A stretch of 64,000 nt of DNA from Hallerella sp963656065 (GTDB lineage: Bacteria; Fibrobacterota; Fibrobacteria; Fibrobacterales; Fibrobacteraceae): contig CAVKGV010000007.1 in assembly GCA_963656065.1 (NCBI GenBank), positions 1 to 64,000 of the forward strand, written 5' to 3'. The position numbers and the translations under genes are program-made. Within the stretch, counting starts at the first letter, position 1. Every line of letters starts with the position of its first letter. Below, piece after piece: positions 25,448-34,038 of this stretch. Below the pieces are notes generated by a model. That model did no database searches, was not told the DNA's origin, and saw nothing but the letters and a program-made list of their open reading frames with translations.

Positions 25448-26136
25448 ATGCGGAACAGATTGACCTGTTTGTCGAGGAATCCGCCGGGGAAATCTACATC
25501 CGGATATGCGGAACGTTTGGCTTTACGCAGCAGGCTTCTTTCCGGGAAAAGGTGATGAGCCTATTGGATGGTCCCGGGAAAATCTGGTTCTTAGATATCG
25601 ACAAGGCGCGCTTTACGGAAGAAGAATACATTTCGATTTTTTTGGATTTCTTAGAAAAGTGCAAACGGAAAAATGCGGAACTTGTGCTGCTTTTTCGGGG
25701 AGATGAAAACAGAAAATATTTTAGCCGGTTTTCGCATATCTTTACGGTAGCGGAAAATTGGAAAAAGTATCGGCATCCTGGAATTTTCAAGACGCTGGTT
25801 TCCGCCGGGGTTTCTTATAGCAAGAAGACGGGAATTCGGGTGAGTCCGATAATTGCGATGATTCTAATCGTAGTATTTTTTTGTTGGTTTATTACTTTAT
25901 ATGGAATTATCCGAAGCCAGGGAGAGGATATCCGTGCACGGGAAAACCGGCTCGTTGAACTGGAAAATGAATCGCGAGAAATGCAGGGCGAGCTGGAATA
26001 TCTTCAGTCGATGATTGGACCGTTGAAAAATCTGGGGCTTGTCGTCGATTCGACGACTTCAAAAAAGGCGAAGATCCGAATTCGAAGCTGGACGAAATAC
26101 TTGGACAGGCTTGAGGAACGGCGCCGTGAAAAGTAG
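25444..26136 (+). CDS. STAS-like domain, membrane helix and coiled coil (230 aa)
   Basis: Residues 1-105 look like a STAS/anti-anti-sigma-type domain: IYIRICGTFGFTQQASF, then IWFLDIDKARFTEEEYISIFLDFL and AELVLLFRGDENRKYF. One membrane helix follows (about 137-158, IIAMILIVVFFCWFITLYGI), then a coiled coil (about 160-195) and a basic tail. The topology suggests a cytosolic sensor domain joined to a periplasmic coil, in an operon with a lytic transglycosylase whose start lies inside its last codons. No exact family was recognised. Confidence 0.6.
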   Translation: MNAEQIDLFVEESAGEIYIRICGTFGFTQQASFREKVMSLLDGPGKIWFLDIDKARFTEEEYISIFLDFLEKCKRKNAELVLLFRGDENRKYFSRFSHIFTVAENWKKYRHPGIFKTLVSAGVSYSKKTGIRVSPIIAMILIVVFFCWFITLYGIIRSQGEDIRARENRLVELENESREMQGELEYLQSMIGPLKNLGLVVDSTTSKKAKIRIRSWTKYLDRLEERRREK

Positions 26137-26827
26137 CGTCCGGCTGTCCACTTTTTCGGTGGGGATTGTGCTGGTGGTTCTTGTGGCCGGGCTTTTTGCG
26201 TTCATCGGTTTCTGGGGCTATCGTTCGATAGAGGCTAGACGGCTTTTTAACCGGGAAGCCCATTTGCAGAAGGAAATCGCGGAATGGGGAAAGTACCAGG
26301 CTTGGACTTTGGACTACTGCAAAATTTACTTGGCGTTAGATATCGTGTCGGAAAAGCATATTTCCGAAAGCCAAAAGGCGATGCTGAGCGATGAAATCTG
26401 GATGATCTCGCGAAATTACGGTTTTGATCCGCTTTTGATTCCGGCAATCGTCTTTCAGGAAAGCCATGGAAATCCTTTGGCGAAAGGGCGTTTTCGGAGC
26501 GGGGAAGAATCGGGGGCGTATGGGTTGATGCAACTGAAAATCCCGACGGCGCAGACGATTGGAAAACGGTTCGGGATAAGGGTGGAACGGGAGGAAGACC
26601 TGATGAGGCCCGAGGTAAGCGTCATCGTGGGAAGCGCATACCTGATGCGTCTCGTCGGACGTTATGGCGATTTGAAAAAGGCGATCATCGCCTATAATAT
26701 GGGGCAGGGAAGCGTTGATATGAAAATCAGGGAACGTTCGCCGATCCCGTCTTTTTATTATGAGGAGGTTCTTGCCAAATATCGGAAATTACAGCGTCTT
26801 GTCGGAGAGAGAATCGGAGAGCGGTAG
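26126..26827 (+). CDS. membrane-anchored lytic transglycosylase (SLT domain)
   Basis: The likely GTG start at 26126 overlaps the previous gene by 11 bases and gives 233 aa. An N-terminal anchor helix (residues 10-32) is followed by an SLT domain from about 95: LLIPAIVFQESHGNP has the catalytic Glu, then GAYGLMQLKIPTAQTIG, SVIVGSAYLMRLVGRYGD and AIIAYNMGQGSV. It cleaves peptidoglycan between MurNAc and GlcNAc, forming anhydro ends. An earlier in-frame start at 26039 would put a charged stretch before the helix and is less likely. Confidence 0.9.
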   Translation: MKSSVRLSTFSVGIVLVVLVAGLFAFIGFWGYRSIEARRLFNREAHLQKEIAEWGKYQAWTLDYCKIYLALDIVSEKHISESQKAMLSDEIWMISRNYGFDPLLIPAIVFQESHGNPLAKGRFRSGEESGAYGLMQLKIPTAQTIGKRFGIRVEREEDLMRPEVSVIVGSAYLMRLVGRYGDLKKAIIAYNMGQGSVDMKIRERSPIPSFYYEEVLAKYRKLQRLVGERIGER

Positions 26828-26848
26828 GAGATTTCTAAATTTGCTGAA

Positions 26849-28213
26849 ATGATTTTCCGAATTTTGCCCTTTCTTGTTCTGGCGGTCACTTTCGCGGCGG
26901 AAGTGCGTTACGATTGCGAGGGCTTCGTGGAACGCGGGCTTCAAAAGGATCCGATTCTTCAGGAATCCCGCTACACGACCGAGGCGAAGAAAAATAAGCT
27001 CGATGAAATCAAGGCTTCGGCGATTCTTTCTAAGTTCGAAGTCTCCATGATGGTGGGGCCGGCCCCCGGTTTAAAGGAAAGCGTCGATGACTGGGGCGAT
27101 TCTGTCGATACGTGGGATTTTACCAAGATGGGACCTTTTTTTGGTACGCAGATCAAGGCGGTCCAACCGTTGAATTACGGGCAGTATAAGGTCGGGAAAA
27201 AAGCCGCGGAAGCGGATCTCCGCCAGCAGTCGATGAGCGTTGTCGGCAAGGAACATGAAAAGAACGTGGAATTGCAGACATATTACTACAACTATCTGTT
27301 GGCGCTTGAAATGAACCGTCTGGTTGCGGACGCTAAGAAACAGATGGACCGGGCTGAAGAAAAATTGGAAGAGGCTCTCGACGATGACTCGCCGAATGTT
27401 TCGCAGACCGACCTGTTAAAGCTCAAGGCCGGGCGTCATACACTCGATGAAGCGGAAATCGATGCGCGAAGCGGGCTTGAACGCGTAAAGCTCGCCGTGA
27501 AATTTTCGCTCGGGCTGGATTCGTCGGAAGTCTTTGTCCCGATGGATACCGTTCTTGCGGAGCGTTCGGAATATTTCCCGACCCTTGACGAGGCTCGAAA
27601 TATCGCAGTGGAACGGCATCCGGATTTAAAGCGACTGAACGCAGGGCTCGAAGCGAGGAAGTATCAGTTAGAACTTGCCGAAGCGAAGCTCGGTCCCCAA
27701 TTCTTTTTGATGGGTGAATTTACATACGTAAAATCGTGGGCCGGCGACAGAACCGCTATCCAGAAAAACGCCTTCGCGCAGGATGCCGTAAACAAGATTT
27801 CCGGAGCGTTTGGTTTTGGAATCCGCTACAATTTGAATGTCTGGAATAGCTGGAATTCCTATGTGGCGGCGAGGACGGAACTTCGCGGCTTGAAGCTTAA
27901 GGAAAATTACGCGGCGGACGGCATTTTGCTAAAGCTAGAAGAACAATATATCCAGACGAAGGGCGCCAAGGAAAAGTTGGAAAGCCTGCGGGCGAGCCTG
28001 CGGGCGAGCGACGCTATCCTGAAGAGCGCGGCGATGAAATATGATCTAGATCCTTCCGATGCGAGCGCATTGGTTTCTGCCTATACGGACAATCTGCAGC
28101 TGCAAAAATCCTATTATTATGCGGTGTGCAAGTATAACATCGCGTTTGCGGAACTCATTAGCCGGATGGGGGTTTCCCTTTCCGAATTCCATCAACTTTA
28201 TCCAGGAAAATAA
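26849..28213 (+). CDS. TolC-like outer-membrane efflux protein
   Basis: The product is 454 aa with a signal peptide (MIFRILPFLVLAVTFAAE). It has two long helical repeats of the outer-membrane efflux protein family, with duplicated parts such as LDEARNIAVERHPDLKRLNAGLEARKYQLELAEAKLGP in the second half, which is the usual TolC signature. Short barrel strands lie between. No inner-membrane pump or adaptor is adjacent. The MlaC-like gene follows by three bases, so a role in lipid or envelope export is possible but unproven. Confidence 0.85.
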   Translation: MIFRILPFLVLAVTFAAEVRYDCEGFVERGLQKDPILQESRYTTEAKKNKLDEIKASAILSKFEVSMMVGPAPGLKESVDDWGDSVDTWDFTKMGPFFGTQIKAVQPLNYGQYKVGKKAAEADLRQQSMSVVGKEHEKNVELQTYYYNYLLALEMNRLVADAKKQMDRAEEKLEEALDDDSPNVSQTDLLKLKAGRHTLDEAEIDARSGLERVKLAVKFSLGLDSSEVFVPMDTVLAERSEYFPTLDEARNIAVERHPDLKRLNAGLEARKYQLELAEAKLGPQFFLMGEFTYVKSWAGDRTAIQKNAFAQDAVNKISGAFGFGIRYNLNVWNSWNSYVAARTELRGLKLKENYAADGILLKLEEQYIQTKGAKEKLESLRASLRASDAILKSAAMKYDLDPSDASALVSAYTDNLQLQKSYYYAVCKYNIAFAELISRMGVSLSEFHQLYPGK

Positions 28214-28216
28214 ACG

Positions 28217-28798
28217 ATGAAAATTCAGATTATCGCATCCGTTCTAGCCTTGTTCACCGCTGTGGCGTTTGCCGCTGACCCTGTCCAGGCGATTTCGAAA
28301 AACGACAAGGAACTGCAGACCCTTCTCAAAAAGAAGAATCTGTCGAAGAAGGACGGGGAGCGGGTCAAGAGCCTTTTGAGCGACGTGTTCAATTTCGGGC
28401 TGCTTGCGGAAAAATCCCTGCCCAAGGAAACCTGGGACGGTCTCGACAAGGCTTCCCGGGAAAACTTCGCTTCGGAATTCCAGCGGATGGTTCGCAATTC
28501 CAGCGCAAAGCGTCTCGAAATGTATCGCACGGACAGCACGATTTACGATGCGCCCAAGATGAAAAAGAACAATACGGAAGCGAACGTGACGGCGCACCTC
28601 TGGTATAAGGGAAAGGAATCCGTCCTCGTTTACAAGATGACGCTCGTCAATGGGAACTGGATGGCGTGGGATCTTGTCATCGACGATCTTTCGACGGCGA
28701 GGAATTACAAGGAACAGTTTGCGACGATTTTGCAGACGAAATCCTTTGCGGATCTGCTCGACATTATCAAGAAGAAGGCTGACGAATCGGAAGAATGA
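28217..28798 (+). CDS. MlaC/Ttg2D-family periplasmic lipid-binding protein
   Basis: The 193-aa protein has a signal peptide (MKIQIIASVLALFTAVAFAA) and the MlaC fold. Family strings are FNFGLLAEKSLPKETWDGL, FASEFQRMVRNS, KMTLVNGNWMAWDLVIDDLSTARNYKEQF. MlaC shuttles phospholipids across the periplasm between the MlaFEDB transporter and an outer-membrane partner. No mlaFEDB genes are in the window. The neighbouring TolC-like gene is an unusual partner. It overlaps the next gene by four bases (ATGA). Confidence 0.9.
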   Translation: MKIQIIASVLALFTAVAFAADPVQAISKNDKELQTLLKKKNLSKKDGERVKSLLSDVFNFGLLAEKSLPKETWDGLDKASRENFASEFQRMVRNSSAKRLEMYRTDSTIYDAPKMKKNNTEANVTAHLWYKGKESVLVYKMTLVNGNWMAWDLVIDDLSTARNYKEQFATILQTKSFADLLDIIKKKADESEE

Positions 28799-29616
28799 TT
28801 TTTGATGTCGTAGTCATCGCGATTCTCGTTTTTGTGTGCGGACTTTTGCTTTTTCCGGTGAAAGTCCGGTTCCTTTTTATGGGAAAGAAGTCGGACGGTT
28901 CGCTCGAAATCCGATTTTTTCGCTGGAATGTTTTCCGTACAAAGGATGGGACGGAGAACGGGGAATCTTTGGATGACGAGAATGCCCCGTCGGACGAGAA
29001 AATTGAAAGTCTGAAAGGGGAAGAGAATTTCGGGGATTCCGAGGAAAAGATCTCGGAAAATTCTATCCCGGAAAAAGAGGCGGTGCAAAGGGACGAGCCT
29101 GCACGAGCAGAGACGTCTTCGCAAAAAAAAGAAAAGCGTTCTGTGGAAAGAAGCGAAAAAAAATCGGATTCGGAATTTTTGACATTGGTGCTCGAACCGG
29201 GATTTGACCGGAAACTCTTGAAGGGCGCCGTCCGGATGGCAAAGGCGTTCTTCCGGATTTTTCGCTGCCGCTTTGAACCGACCGTTGTCGAAGGGATTCG
29301 GCTGGATTCTTTTGCGGCGATGGGAATTGCCTGCGGATGCTTGGATTTTTTTACTTCGACCGTTCCGCTTTTTGAAAATTGGGAATTCCGGATAGATTGG
29401 GAGGGAACGAAGGAACTTCGCATTGACGGAGGGATAGAAGCGTCGTTTTCTCTCGCCCGGATTTTGGGGTTTTGTCTGGTGTCATTGCGTTTGATTTTGG
29501 AACTGGCGTGGATTTACCTGAAAAATCGCCGTCGCCTGAGGAAAGATCCGAAAGGTTTTCGCCTTGTCTTTTGGAGGCGTTTTATCGTTCGGTTCTTGTC
29601 GGCGGAAGGAGCTTAG
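28795..29616 (+). CDS. hypothetical membrane protein with acidic linker (DUF2953-like)
   Basis: The 273-aa protein has an N-terminal helix (residues 3-21), a short beta part (VKVRFLFMGKKSDGSLEIRFF), then a long Glu/Ser/Lys-rich low-complexity linker (about 45-125), and a C-terminal part with two more hydrophobic stretches. This resembles DUF2953 proteins in outline (N-terminal helix, FRW..F, long charged insertion), but the match is weak. It lies between the mlaC-like and pseudouridine synthase genes, and its stop is directly followed by the next ATG. Confidence 0.55.
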   Translation: MIFDVVVIAILVFVCGLLLFPVKVRFLFMGKKSDGSLEIRFFRWNVFRTKDGTENGESLDDENAPSDEKIESLKGEENFGDSEEKISENSIPEKEAVQRDEPARAETSSQKKEKRSVERSEKKSDSEFLTLVLEPGFDRKLLKGAVRMAKAFFRIFRCRFEPTVVEGIRLDSFAAMGIACGCLDFFTSTVPLFENWEFRIDWEGTKELRIDGGIEASFSLARILGFCLVSLRLILELAWIYLKNRRRLRKDPKGFRLVFWRRFIVRFLSAEGA

Positions 29617-30324
29617 ATGCAAAAATTGACCGTGGAAAGATTGCTTTCTCGACTGGGGTTCGGCTCTCGCAAGGAATGTCGTGCGCTTGTGCGTTCGGGG
29701 CTTGTGGAAATTTTTGGCAGGACCGTTGAAGATCCGTTCGAGGAATTGGCGGAAAGGCCGGAGACGGTTGTCGTGAACGGCGAAAACGTTCCGACAAGGG
29801 AAGAGCTTTATGTGATGATGAACAAGCCTTGCGGACTGGAATGCAGCCACAAGCCGCGGGACCATGAGTCGGTTTTCGAAAAGTTTCCCGCGCGGATGCT
29901 CGAAATGGGATTGAATTGCGTCGGGCGATTGGATGCTGATTCGCACGGGCTTCTCCTGTTTTCAAACCAGGGGCAGTTCATCCATCGGGTGGAAAGTCCG
30001 AAAAAGGGGATGTTCAAAACCTATGTGGCGAAACTGGCCCGTCCGATTACCGATGCGCAGATGCGCCTTTTAAAGGAAGGCGTCCAGCTGAAGGGAGAAA
30101 AGAAGCCTTTTGTGGCGCGCGCACTCGAAAAGGTCTCCGAAAAGGAAGTCCGCATTTCGATTGGCGAAGGCGTGTATCACGAAGTTCGCCGGATGTTCGC
30201 AGCGGTTTCCAACCATGTCGAAGATTTGGAACGGATTTCTATCGGAAATTTGTTGCTCGATCCGAGTCTGAATCTTGGAGACTGGCGATTTCTTTCCGAC
30301 GAGGAAGTTGCGGCTTTCGGGTGA
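29617..30324 (+). CDS. RsuA/RluB-family rRNA pseudouridine synthase
   Basis: The 235-aa protein has an N-terminal S4 RNA-binding domain (ERLLSRLGFGSRKECRALVRSGLVEI) and the pseudouridine synthase core with the catalytic Asp in GRLDADSHGLLLFSN. PEGVYHEVRRM-like IGEGVYHEVRRMFAAV is the second conserved motif. It converts uridine to pseudouridine in 16S or 23S rRNA. The length fits RsuA better than RluB, but the exact target cannot be fixed here. It is the last gene of the 23570-30324 run. Confidence 0.92.
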   Translation: MQKLTVERLLSRLGFGSRKECRALVRSGLVEIFGRTVEDPFEELAERPETVVVNGENVPTREELYVMMNKPCGLECSHKPRDHESVFEKFPARMLEMGLNCVGRLDADSHGLLLFSNQGQFIHRVESPKKGMFKTYVAKLARPITDAQMRLLKEGVQLKGEKKPFVARALEKVSEKEVRISIGEGVYHEVRRMFAAVSNHVEDLERISIGNLLLDPSLNLGDWRFLSDEEVAAFG

Positions 30325-30341
30325 AAAATTTTGCGCTTTAA

Positions 30342-30671
30342 TTAAAGGGCTCCCGGAACTTTTTCGGCAGAGACTTGCACCGGGATTTTCTTTCCGACGG
30401 CAGTCTTGACATCGCTGGAAAACTTGAACGCTATCACCGAACGGGAGTCCAGATAGACGGTTTCCCCGGTTCTCGGGTTCCGCGCCGGACGCGCCTTGCG
30501 CTCCTTGCGGGCGAAAGTTCCAAAACCGCGAAGCTCGATGGTGTTGCCTTCGACAAGGGATTCGGCGACGACGTCAAAAAATTGTTCGATGACGACACGA
30601 ACCTTGCTTTTCACGATACCTGTCGCGCAAGTGACGTCTTGGATCAGATCTTGTTTTGTTGCGTTTGCCAC
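30342..30671 (-). CDS. HU/IHF-family DNA-binding protein
   Basis: The 109-aa protein has the HU/IHF fold: ATKQDLIQDVTCATGIVKSKVRVVIEQFFDVV, then the arm RGFGTFARKERKARPARNPRTGE with the DNA-intercalating proline, and VIAFKFSSDVK. It is longer than the usual 90 aa by a 15-residue tail. It bends DNA and helps shape the nucleoid. The start is GTG, six bases after a TATATT box on its strand, with no ribosome site. Confidence 0.93.
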   Translation of the reverse strand: MANATKQDLIQDVTCATGIVKSKVRVVIEQFFDVVAESLVEGNTIELRGFGTFARKERKARPARNPRTGETVYLDSRSVIAFKFSSDVKTAVGKKIPVQVSAEKVPGAL

Positions 30672-30677
30672 GATTTA

Positions 30678-30683
30678 AATATA
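30678..30683 (-). promoter_or_regulatory. -10 element of a probably leaderless HU transcript
   Basis: On the minus strand TATATT is followed by six bases and the GTG start codon at 30671; there is no Shine-Dalgarno sequence between them. Confidence 0.5.
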
Positions 30684-30775
30684 AGAACCTTTGCGTGAAA
30701 AATCTACTTTTGGGAAGGCTCGCTTTATTTTTCCGGTTGATTTGCATGAACTTTTTTGTGAAAAGGTGTGAGTAA

Positions 30776-31861
30776 ATGTTGAAAACGGAATTCCGCTTTG
30801 GAAATGTACGCGTTTCGCCGTGCACGGTGCTTTCGCCGATGGCCGGTGTGACGGATGCGCCTTTTCGCCGCCTGTGCCGGATCCTTTCCGGAAATCGGAT
30901 CGGGCTTTTGGTTTCGGAATTCGTTTCGACGGATGGTACGTCGCCGTTTGTCCTGAAAAACCGCAAGCAGCTGAATTTTTATCCCGAAGAGCGCCCTTTT
31001 GGAATCCAGATTTTTGGACGCAATCCGGATCGGATGGCCTATGCGGCGCAGGTTCTCGAATCGTTGAAACCGGATTACATCGAAATCAATGCGGGCTGTC
31101 CCGTTCCGAAAGTTGCGGGCAAGGGCGGCGGCGCCGGGCTTTTGAAAGACTTGCCTCGTCTGGAAAAGATTATCGCCGATGTGAAAAAATCCATTCAGCT
31201 TCCTCTGACGCTCAAGTGCCGGATAGGCTGGGACGAGGATTCGGTAAACGTGATGGAAACGTTGAAAATCGCGGAAGGCGAAGGTGTGGAAATGCTTACT
31301 GTGCATGGCCGGACGCGTGTCCAGGGTTACAACGGATTCGCGGACTGGAATATGATCGGCGAGGTGGCCAGTGCGGCGAAAATTCCTGTTGTCGGAAACG
31401 GGGATGTGTCGAGTGTGGACGTTGCGCTTGCCCGCCTGTCGGAATTTGCCGTGTGCGGAGTTTCGATCGGTCGCGGCGCGATGCACAATCCATGGCTTTT
31501 CGGTGAAATCGCGGATGCGTTAGAAGGAAAGCCCGCCCGAACCATTTCGGCGGCGGAAGCCTGCGGAATTTTTAAAACCTATTATGGCTTGATGATGGAA
31601 GAGGGAACTTCGACGCCTTTCGGGGCGCTCGGTCGCCTGAAGCAATTGGCCGCTAGACTTTGCAAGGGTTTTGAACCGGAAACTCCCGAATTTCGAAAAA
31701 ATGTTTTGGTCAGCCAGTCGCCGGAAGAACTTTTTGAACGCGCCGCCCGCTTTGCCGATTTTGCCCAGAGTAATGGAATCGTGTTTGTGCCGGAAAGACT
31801 GGTGAATTTAAATGGCCGCAAGGAAAATACGATTTCTTTTGAAAGACAGTTTAAAGGGTGA
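30776..31861 (+). CDS. dusB: tRNA-dihydrouridine synthase (Dus family, DusB-like)
   Basis: The 361-aa flavoenzyme reduces uridines in tRNA D-loops. It opens with LSPMAGVTDAPFRRLCR, then GIQIFGRNPDRMAYAAQ, the catalytic Cys in EINAGCPVPKVAGKGGGAGLL, and GRTRVQGYNGFADW and GNGDVSS for FMN binding. The wording is that of DusB. The ATG has a GGTGTGAG site upstream. The last residues extend slightly beyond the usual C-terminus. Confidence 0.93.
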   Translation: MLKTEFRFGNVRVSPCTVLSPMAGVTDAPFRRLCRILSGNRIGLLVSEFVSTDGTSPFVLKNRKQLNFYPEERPFGIQIFGRNPDRMAYAAQVLESLKPDYIEINAGCPVPKVAGKGGGAGLLKDLPRLEKIIADVKKSIQLPLTLKCRIGWDEDSVNVMETLKIAEGEGVEMLTVHGRTRVQGYNGFADWNMIGEVASAAKIPVVGNGDVSSVDVALARLSEFAVCGVSIGRGAMHNPWLFGEIADALEGKPARTISAAEACGIFKTYYGLMMEEGTSTPFGALGRLKQLAARLCKGFEPETPEFRKNVLVSQSPEELFERAARFADFAQSNGIVFVPERLVNLNGRKENTISFERQFKG

Positions 31862-31907
31862 ACCGACAAACTTCGCTTCTGGTCTATTTATCGCATTGAA
31901 AAACAAT

Positions 31908-31943
31908 AAAAAGCCCCGTCTGGTTTCGACGAGGCTGTTTTTG
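31908..31943. terminator. bidirectional terminator between dusB and aqpZ
   Basis: AGCCCCGTC (31912-31920) pairs with GACGAGGCT (31928-31936), one mismatch, with A-rich and T-rich flanks on the two sides. It can serve both converging genes. Confidence 0.75.
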
Positions 31944-31955
31944 CACAAGAGCCTA

Positions 31956-32678
31956 TCAGGATTTTGGAGCGGAGACCAATTTATAGGCGATGCCTCCGAC
32001 GATTCCGCCGAGAATCGGCGCTACCCAAAAGAGCCATAGCTGTTTCATGGCCGTTCCGCAAACGAATACGGCGACGGCTGTGGAGCGGGCCGGGTTTACG
32101 GATGTGTTTGTCACCGGAATGCTCACAAGATGGATGAGTGTCAGGCAGAGGCCGATGGCTATCGGTCCGAATCCGGCAGGTGCGCGAGAGTCAGTCGCTC
32201 CCATGATGACAAATAGGAATATGGCGGTCATTAAAAATTCGGTGAGAAATGCCGGGCCCATTCCAAAGACTTTTCCTCCAAAGGCGGAAAGTCCGTTCGC
32301 GTTCGGAAGATCGGACCAACCGTTTGTAGCGAACGCTCCGATTCCCGTCGAAACGTCCGGGGAAGCGATGACAAAGAGGAGCGCCGCGGCGACGATGCCT
32401 CCGATAACTTGGGCGACGATATATGCCGGGGCGTCTTTCAGCGGGAAACGTCCGCCGGCGACAAGTCCGAGCGTGACCGCCGGGTTCAGGTGGCAGCCGG
32501 AAATATGTCCGATGGCAAAAGCCATCGTAAGAACGGTGAGACCGAAAGCAAGCGCAACGCCGACGTAGCCGATTCCCGTATTCGGGACGCCGCAGGCGAG
32601 AACTGCCGCTCCGCATCCGCCGAGGACCAGCCAGAATGTACCGATAGCTTCTGCCAGGGATCTTTTCAATAGAGTCAT
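31956..32678 (-). CDS. aqpZ: aquaporin Z
   Basis: The 240-aa protein has six membrane helices and the two NPA boxes HLNPAVT and SVNPARS that form the water pore. The selectivity region (GCHLNPAVTLGL, NTSVNPARS) and the final KQLWLFWVAPILGG segment point to a water-selective AqpZ rather than a glycerol channel. It balances osmotic water flow across the inner membrane. It has an AAAGGAT ribosome site. Confidence 0.94.
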   Translation of the reverse strand: MTLLKRSLAEAIGTFWLVLGGCGAAVLACGVPNTGIGYVGVALAFGLTVLTMAFAIGHISGCHLNPAVTLGLVAGGRFPLKDAPAYIVAQVIGGIVAAALLFVIASPDVSTGIGAFATNGWSDLPNANGLSAFGGKVFGMGPAFLTEFLMTAIFLFVIMGATDSRAPAGFGPIAIGLCLTLIHLVSIPVTNTSVNPARSTAVAVFVCGTAMKQLWLFWVAPILGGIVGGIAYKLVSAPKS

Positions 32679-32713
32679 GGTTTATCCTTTTGATGAAAAA
32701 TTTTCCTTAAAAT

Positions 32714-32754
32714 TAAAAAAGCCTCGCTTGCCGTAAAAGAGCAAGAGCGAAGCT
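32714..32754 (-). terminator. terminator after lysA
   Basis: Read on the minus strand, AGCTTCGCTCTTGC pairs with GCAAGCGAGGCT around a short loop, followed by TTTTTTAATTTT. Confidence 0.82.
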
Positions 32755-32775
32755 GTGTGATGAGCTTTACAGAGT

Positions 32776-34038
32776 TCAGAGCGTGACGATTTTTTCGTTC
32801 TGCATCATCTGGTCAAAAGTTTCCCGTTCGCGGATGACTTCAAGCGTCCCGTTTGTCTGCAAAATTTCAGGCGCATAGCGGCGGCTGTTGTAATTGCTGG
32901 ACATGGCGCTGCCATAAGCTCCGGCATCGTGCAGCACGAGATAATCGCCGACTTCTGCCGTAGGCAATTTGCGTGAAACGACAAAGCCTCCCTCTTCCTG
33001 CGTGAAAACGTCTCCGGATTCGCATAGCGGACCTGCGACGATTGCATCGGTTTCGGGACCGAGCTTCCTGCCGTCTTTGGAAACGATTGTTATCGCATGG
33101 TAGGAGCCGTAGAACGAAGGACGAACGAGATCGTTGAACCCTGCATCGATCAGGTAGAAGAGATTGTTTTCCTGGCGTTTGATCGCTCGGATTTCCGCAA
33201 CGAGAACCGCACTTTCTGCAACGAGATAGCGTCCCGGTTCCACTTCGAGCGAAATGCTGTGTCCGACGGACTGCGCGATATCCTTTCGCGTCTTGTCCCA
33301 GAGAGAGTAGTAGGCGCGAATATCAATGCGAGCATTCTTCTCTTCTTCCTTGTAGGGAATGGGAAGTCCGCCGCCAGCAGAAATCATCTGGATGTGGGAA
33401 CCTAGGCGCCGTGAAGCGTCACGCATGGCATCGCAGACTTTGGAGAGATGTTCAAAGTCGGAACCGCTGCCGATGTGCATATGGAGCCCGGTAATCCACA
33501 TCCCGTTTGCCTGGGCGAGCTTGATGCAATCCTTGATCTGTTCATGCCAGACACCGTGTTTGGAAAGCGGCCCGCCCGTGTTTGTCTTTTGGGAATGCCC
33601 GTGCCCAAAGCCCGGATTTACCCGGAGCGTCAGATTCGTCCGGATTCCCGCATCGGCGAGCTGACGGATCATGTCCGCGGAACCGATATTTACGTGAATC
33701 TTGTGCTTTTTGACAAGCTCCAAGGCATCCCGGTCAAAGATGTCTGCGGTATAGACGATTTGCGGGACCTGCTTGTCGCTTTCTCCGCCCTTGTATCCGG
33801 CCCGGAGCGCCCGGACGATTTCTCCCGCGCTGACGGCATCGACGACGACACCGTTCTTTCGCATCAAGGAGATGATCGATAGGTTGGGACATGCCTTTTG
33901 GGCAAAGCGTACGGTGTCAAAACAGGAAAGTTCCCGGATGCGGGCTTCGACGGTATTCCGGTCGTAGAGCCAAAAAGGGGTGCCGTATTTTGCGACACCC
34001 TCACGAATTGTTTCATCGGAGAACATCGGACTAGACAT
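32776..34038 (-). CDS. lysA: diaminopimelate decarboxylase
   Basis: The 420-aa PLP enzyme makes lysine from meso-diaminopimelate. It follows the alanine-racemase fold: GTPFWLYDRNTVEARI, the GLHMHIGSGSDFEHL segment, SAGGGLPIPY, LEVEPGRYLVA, and VAGPLCESGDVF and HDAGAYGSAMSSNYN. The lysine that binds PLP lies in RFAQKACPN, where other enzymes have Y(A)(V/L)KA.P. The ATG at 34038 overlaps the end of the CBM48 gene by eight bases; an earlier ATG at 34068 would lie wholly inside that gene. The two are read as one operon. Confidence 0.94.
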   Translation of the reverse strand: MSSPMFSDETIREGVAKYGTPFWLYDRNTVEARIRELSCFDTVRFAQKACPNLSIISLMRKNGVVVDAVSAGEIVRALRAGYKGGESDKQVPQIVYTADIFDRDALELVKKHKIHVNIGSADMIRQLADAGIRTNLTLRVNPGFGHGHSQKTNTGGPLSKHGVWHEQIKDCIKLAQANGMWITGLHMHIGSGSDFEHLSKVCDAMRDASRRLGSHIQMISAGGGLPIPYKEEEKNARIDIRAYYSLWDKTRKDIAQSVGHSISLEVEPGRYLVAESAVLVAEIRAIKRQENNLFYLIDAGFNDLVRPSFYGSYHAITIVSKDGRKLGPETDAIVAGPLCESGDVFTQEEGGFVVSRKLPTAEVGDYLVLHDAGAYGSAMSSNYNSRRYAPEILQTNGTLEVIRERETFDQMMQNEKIVTL

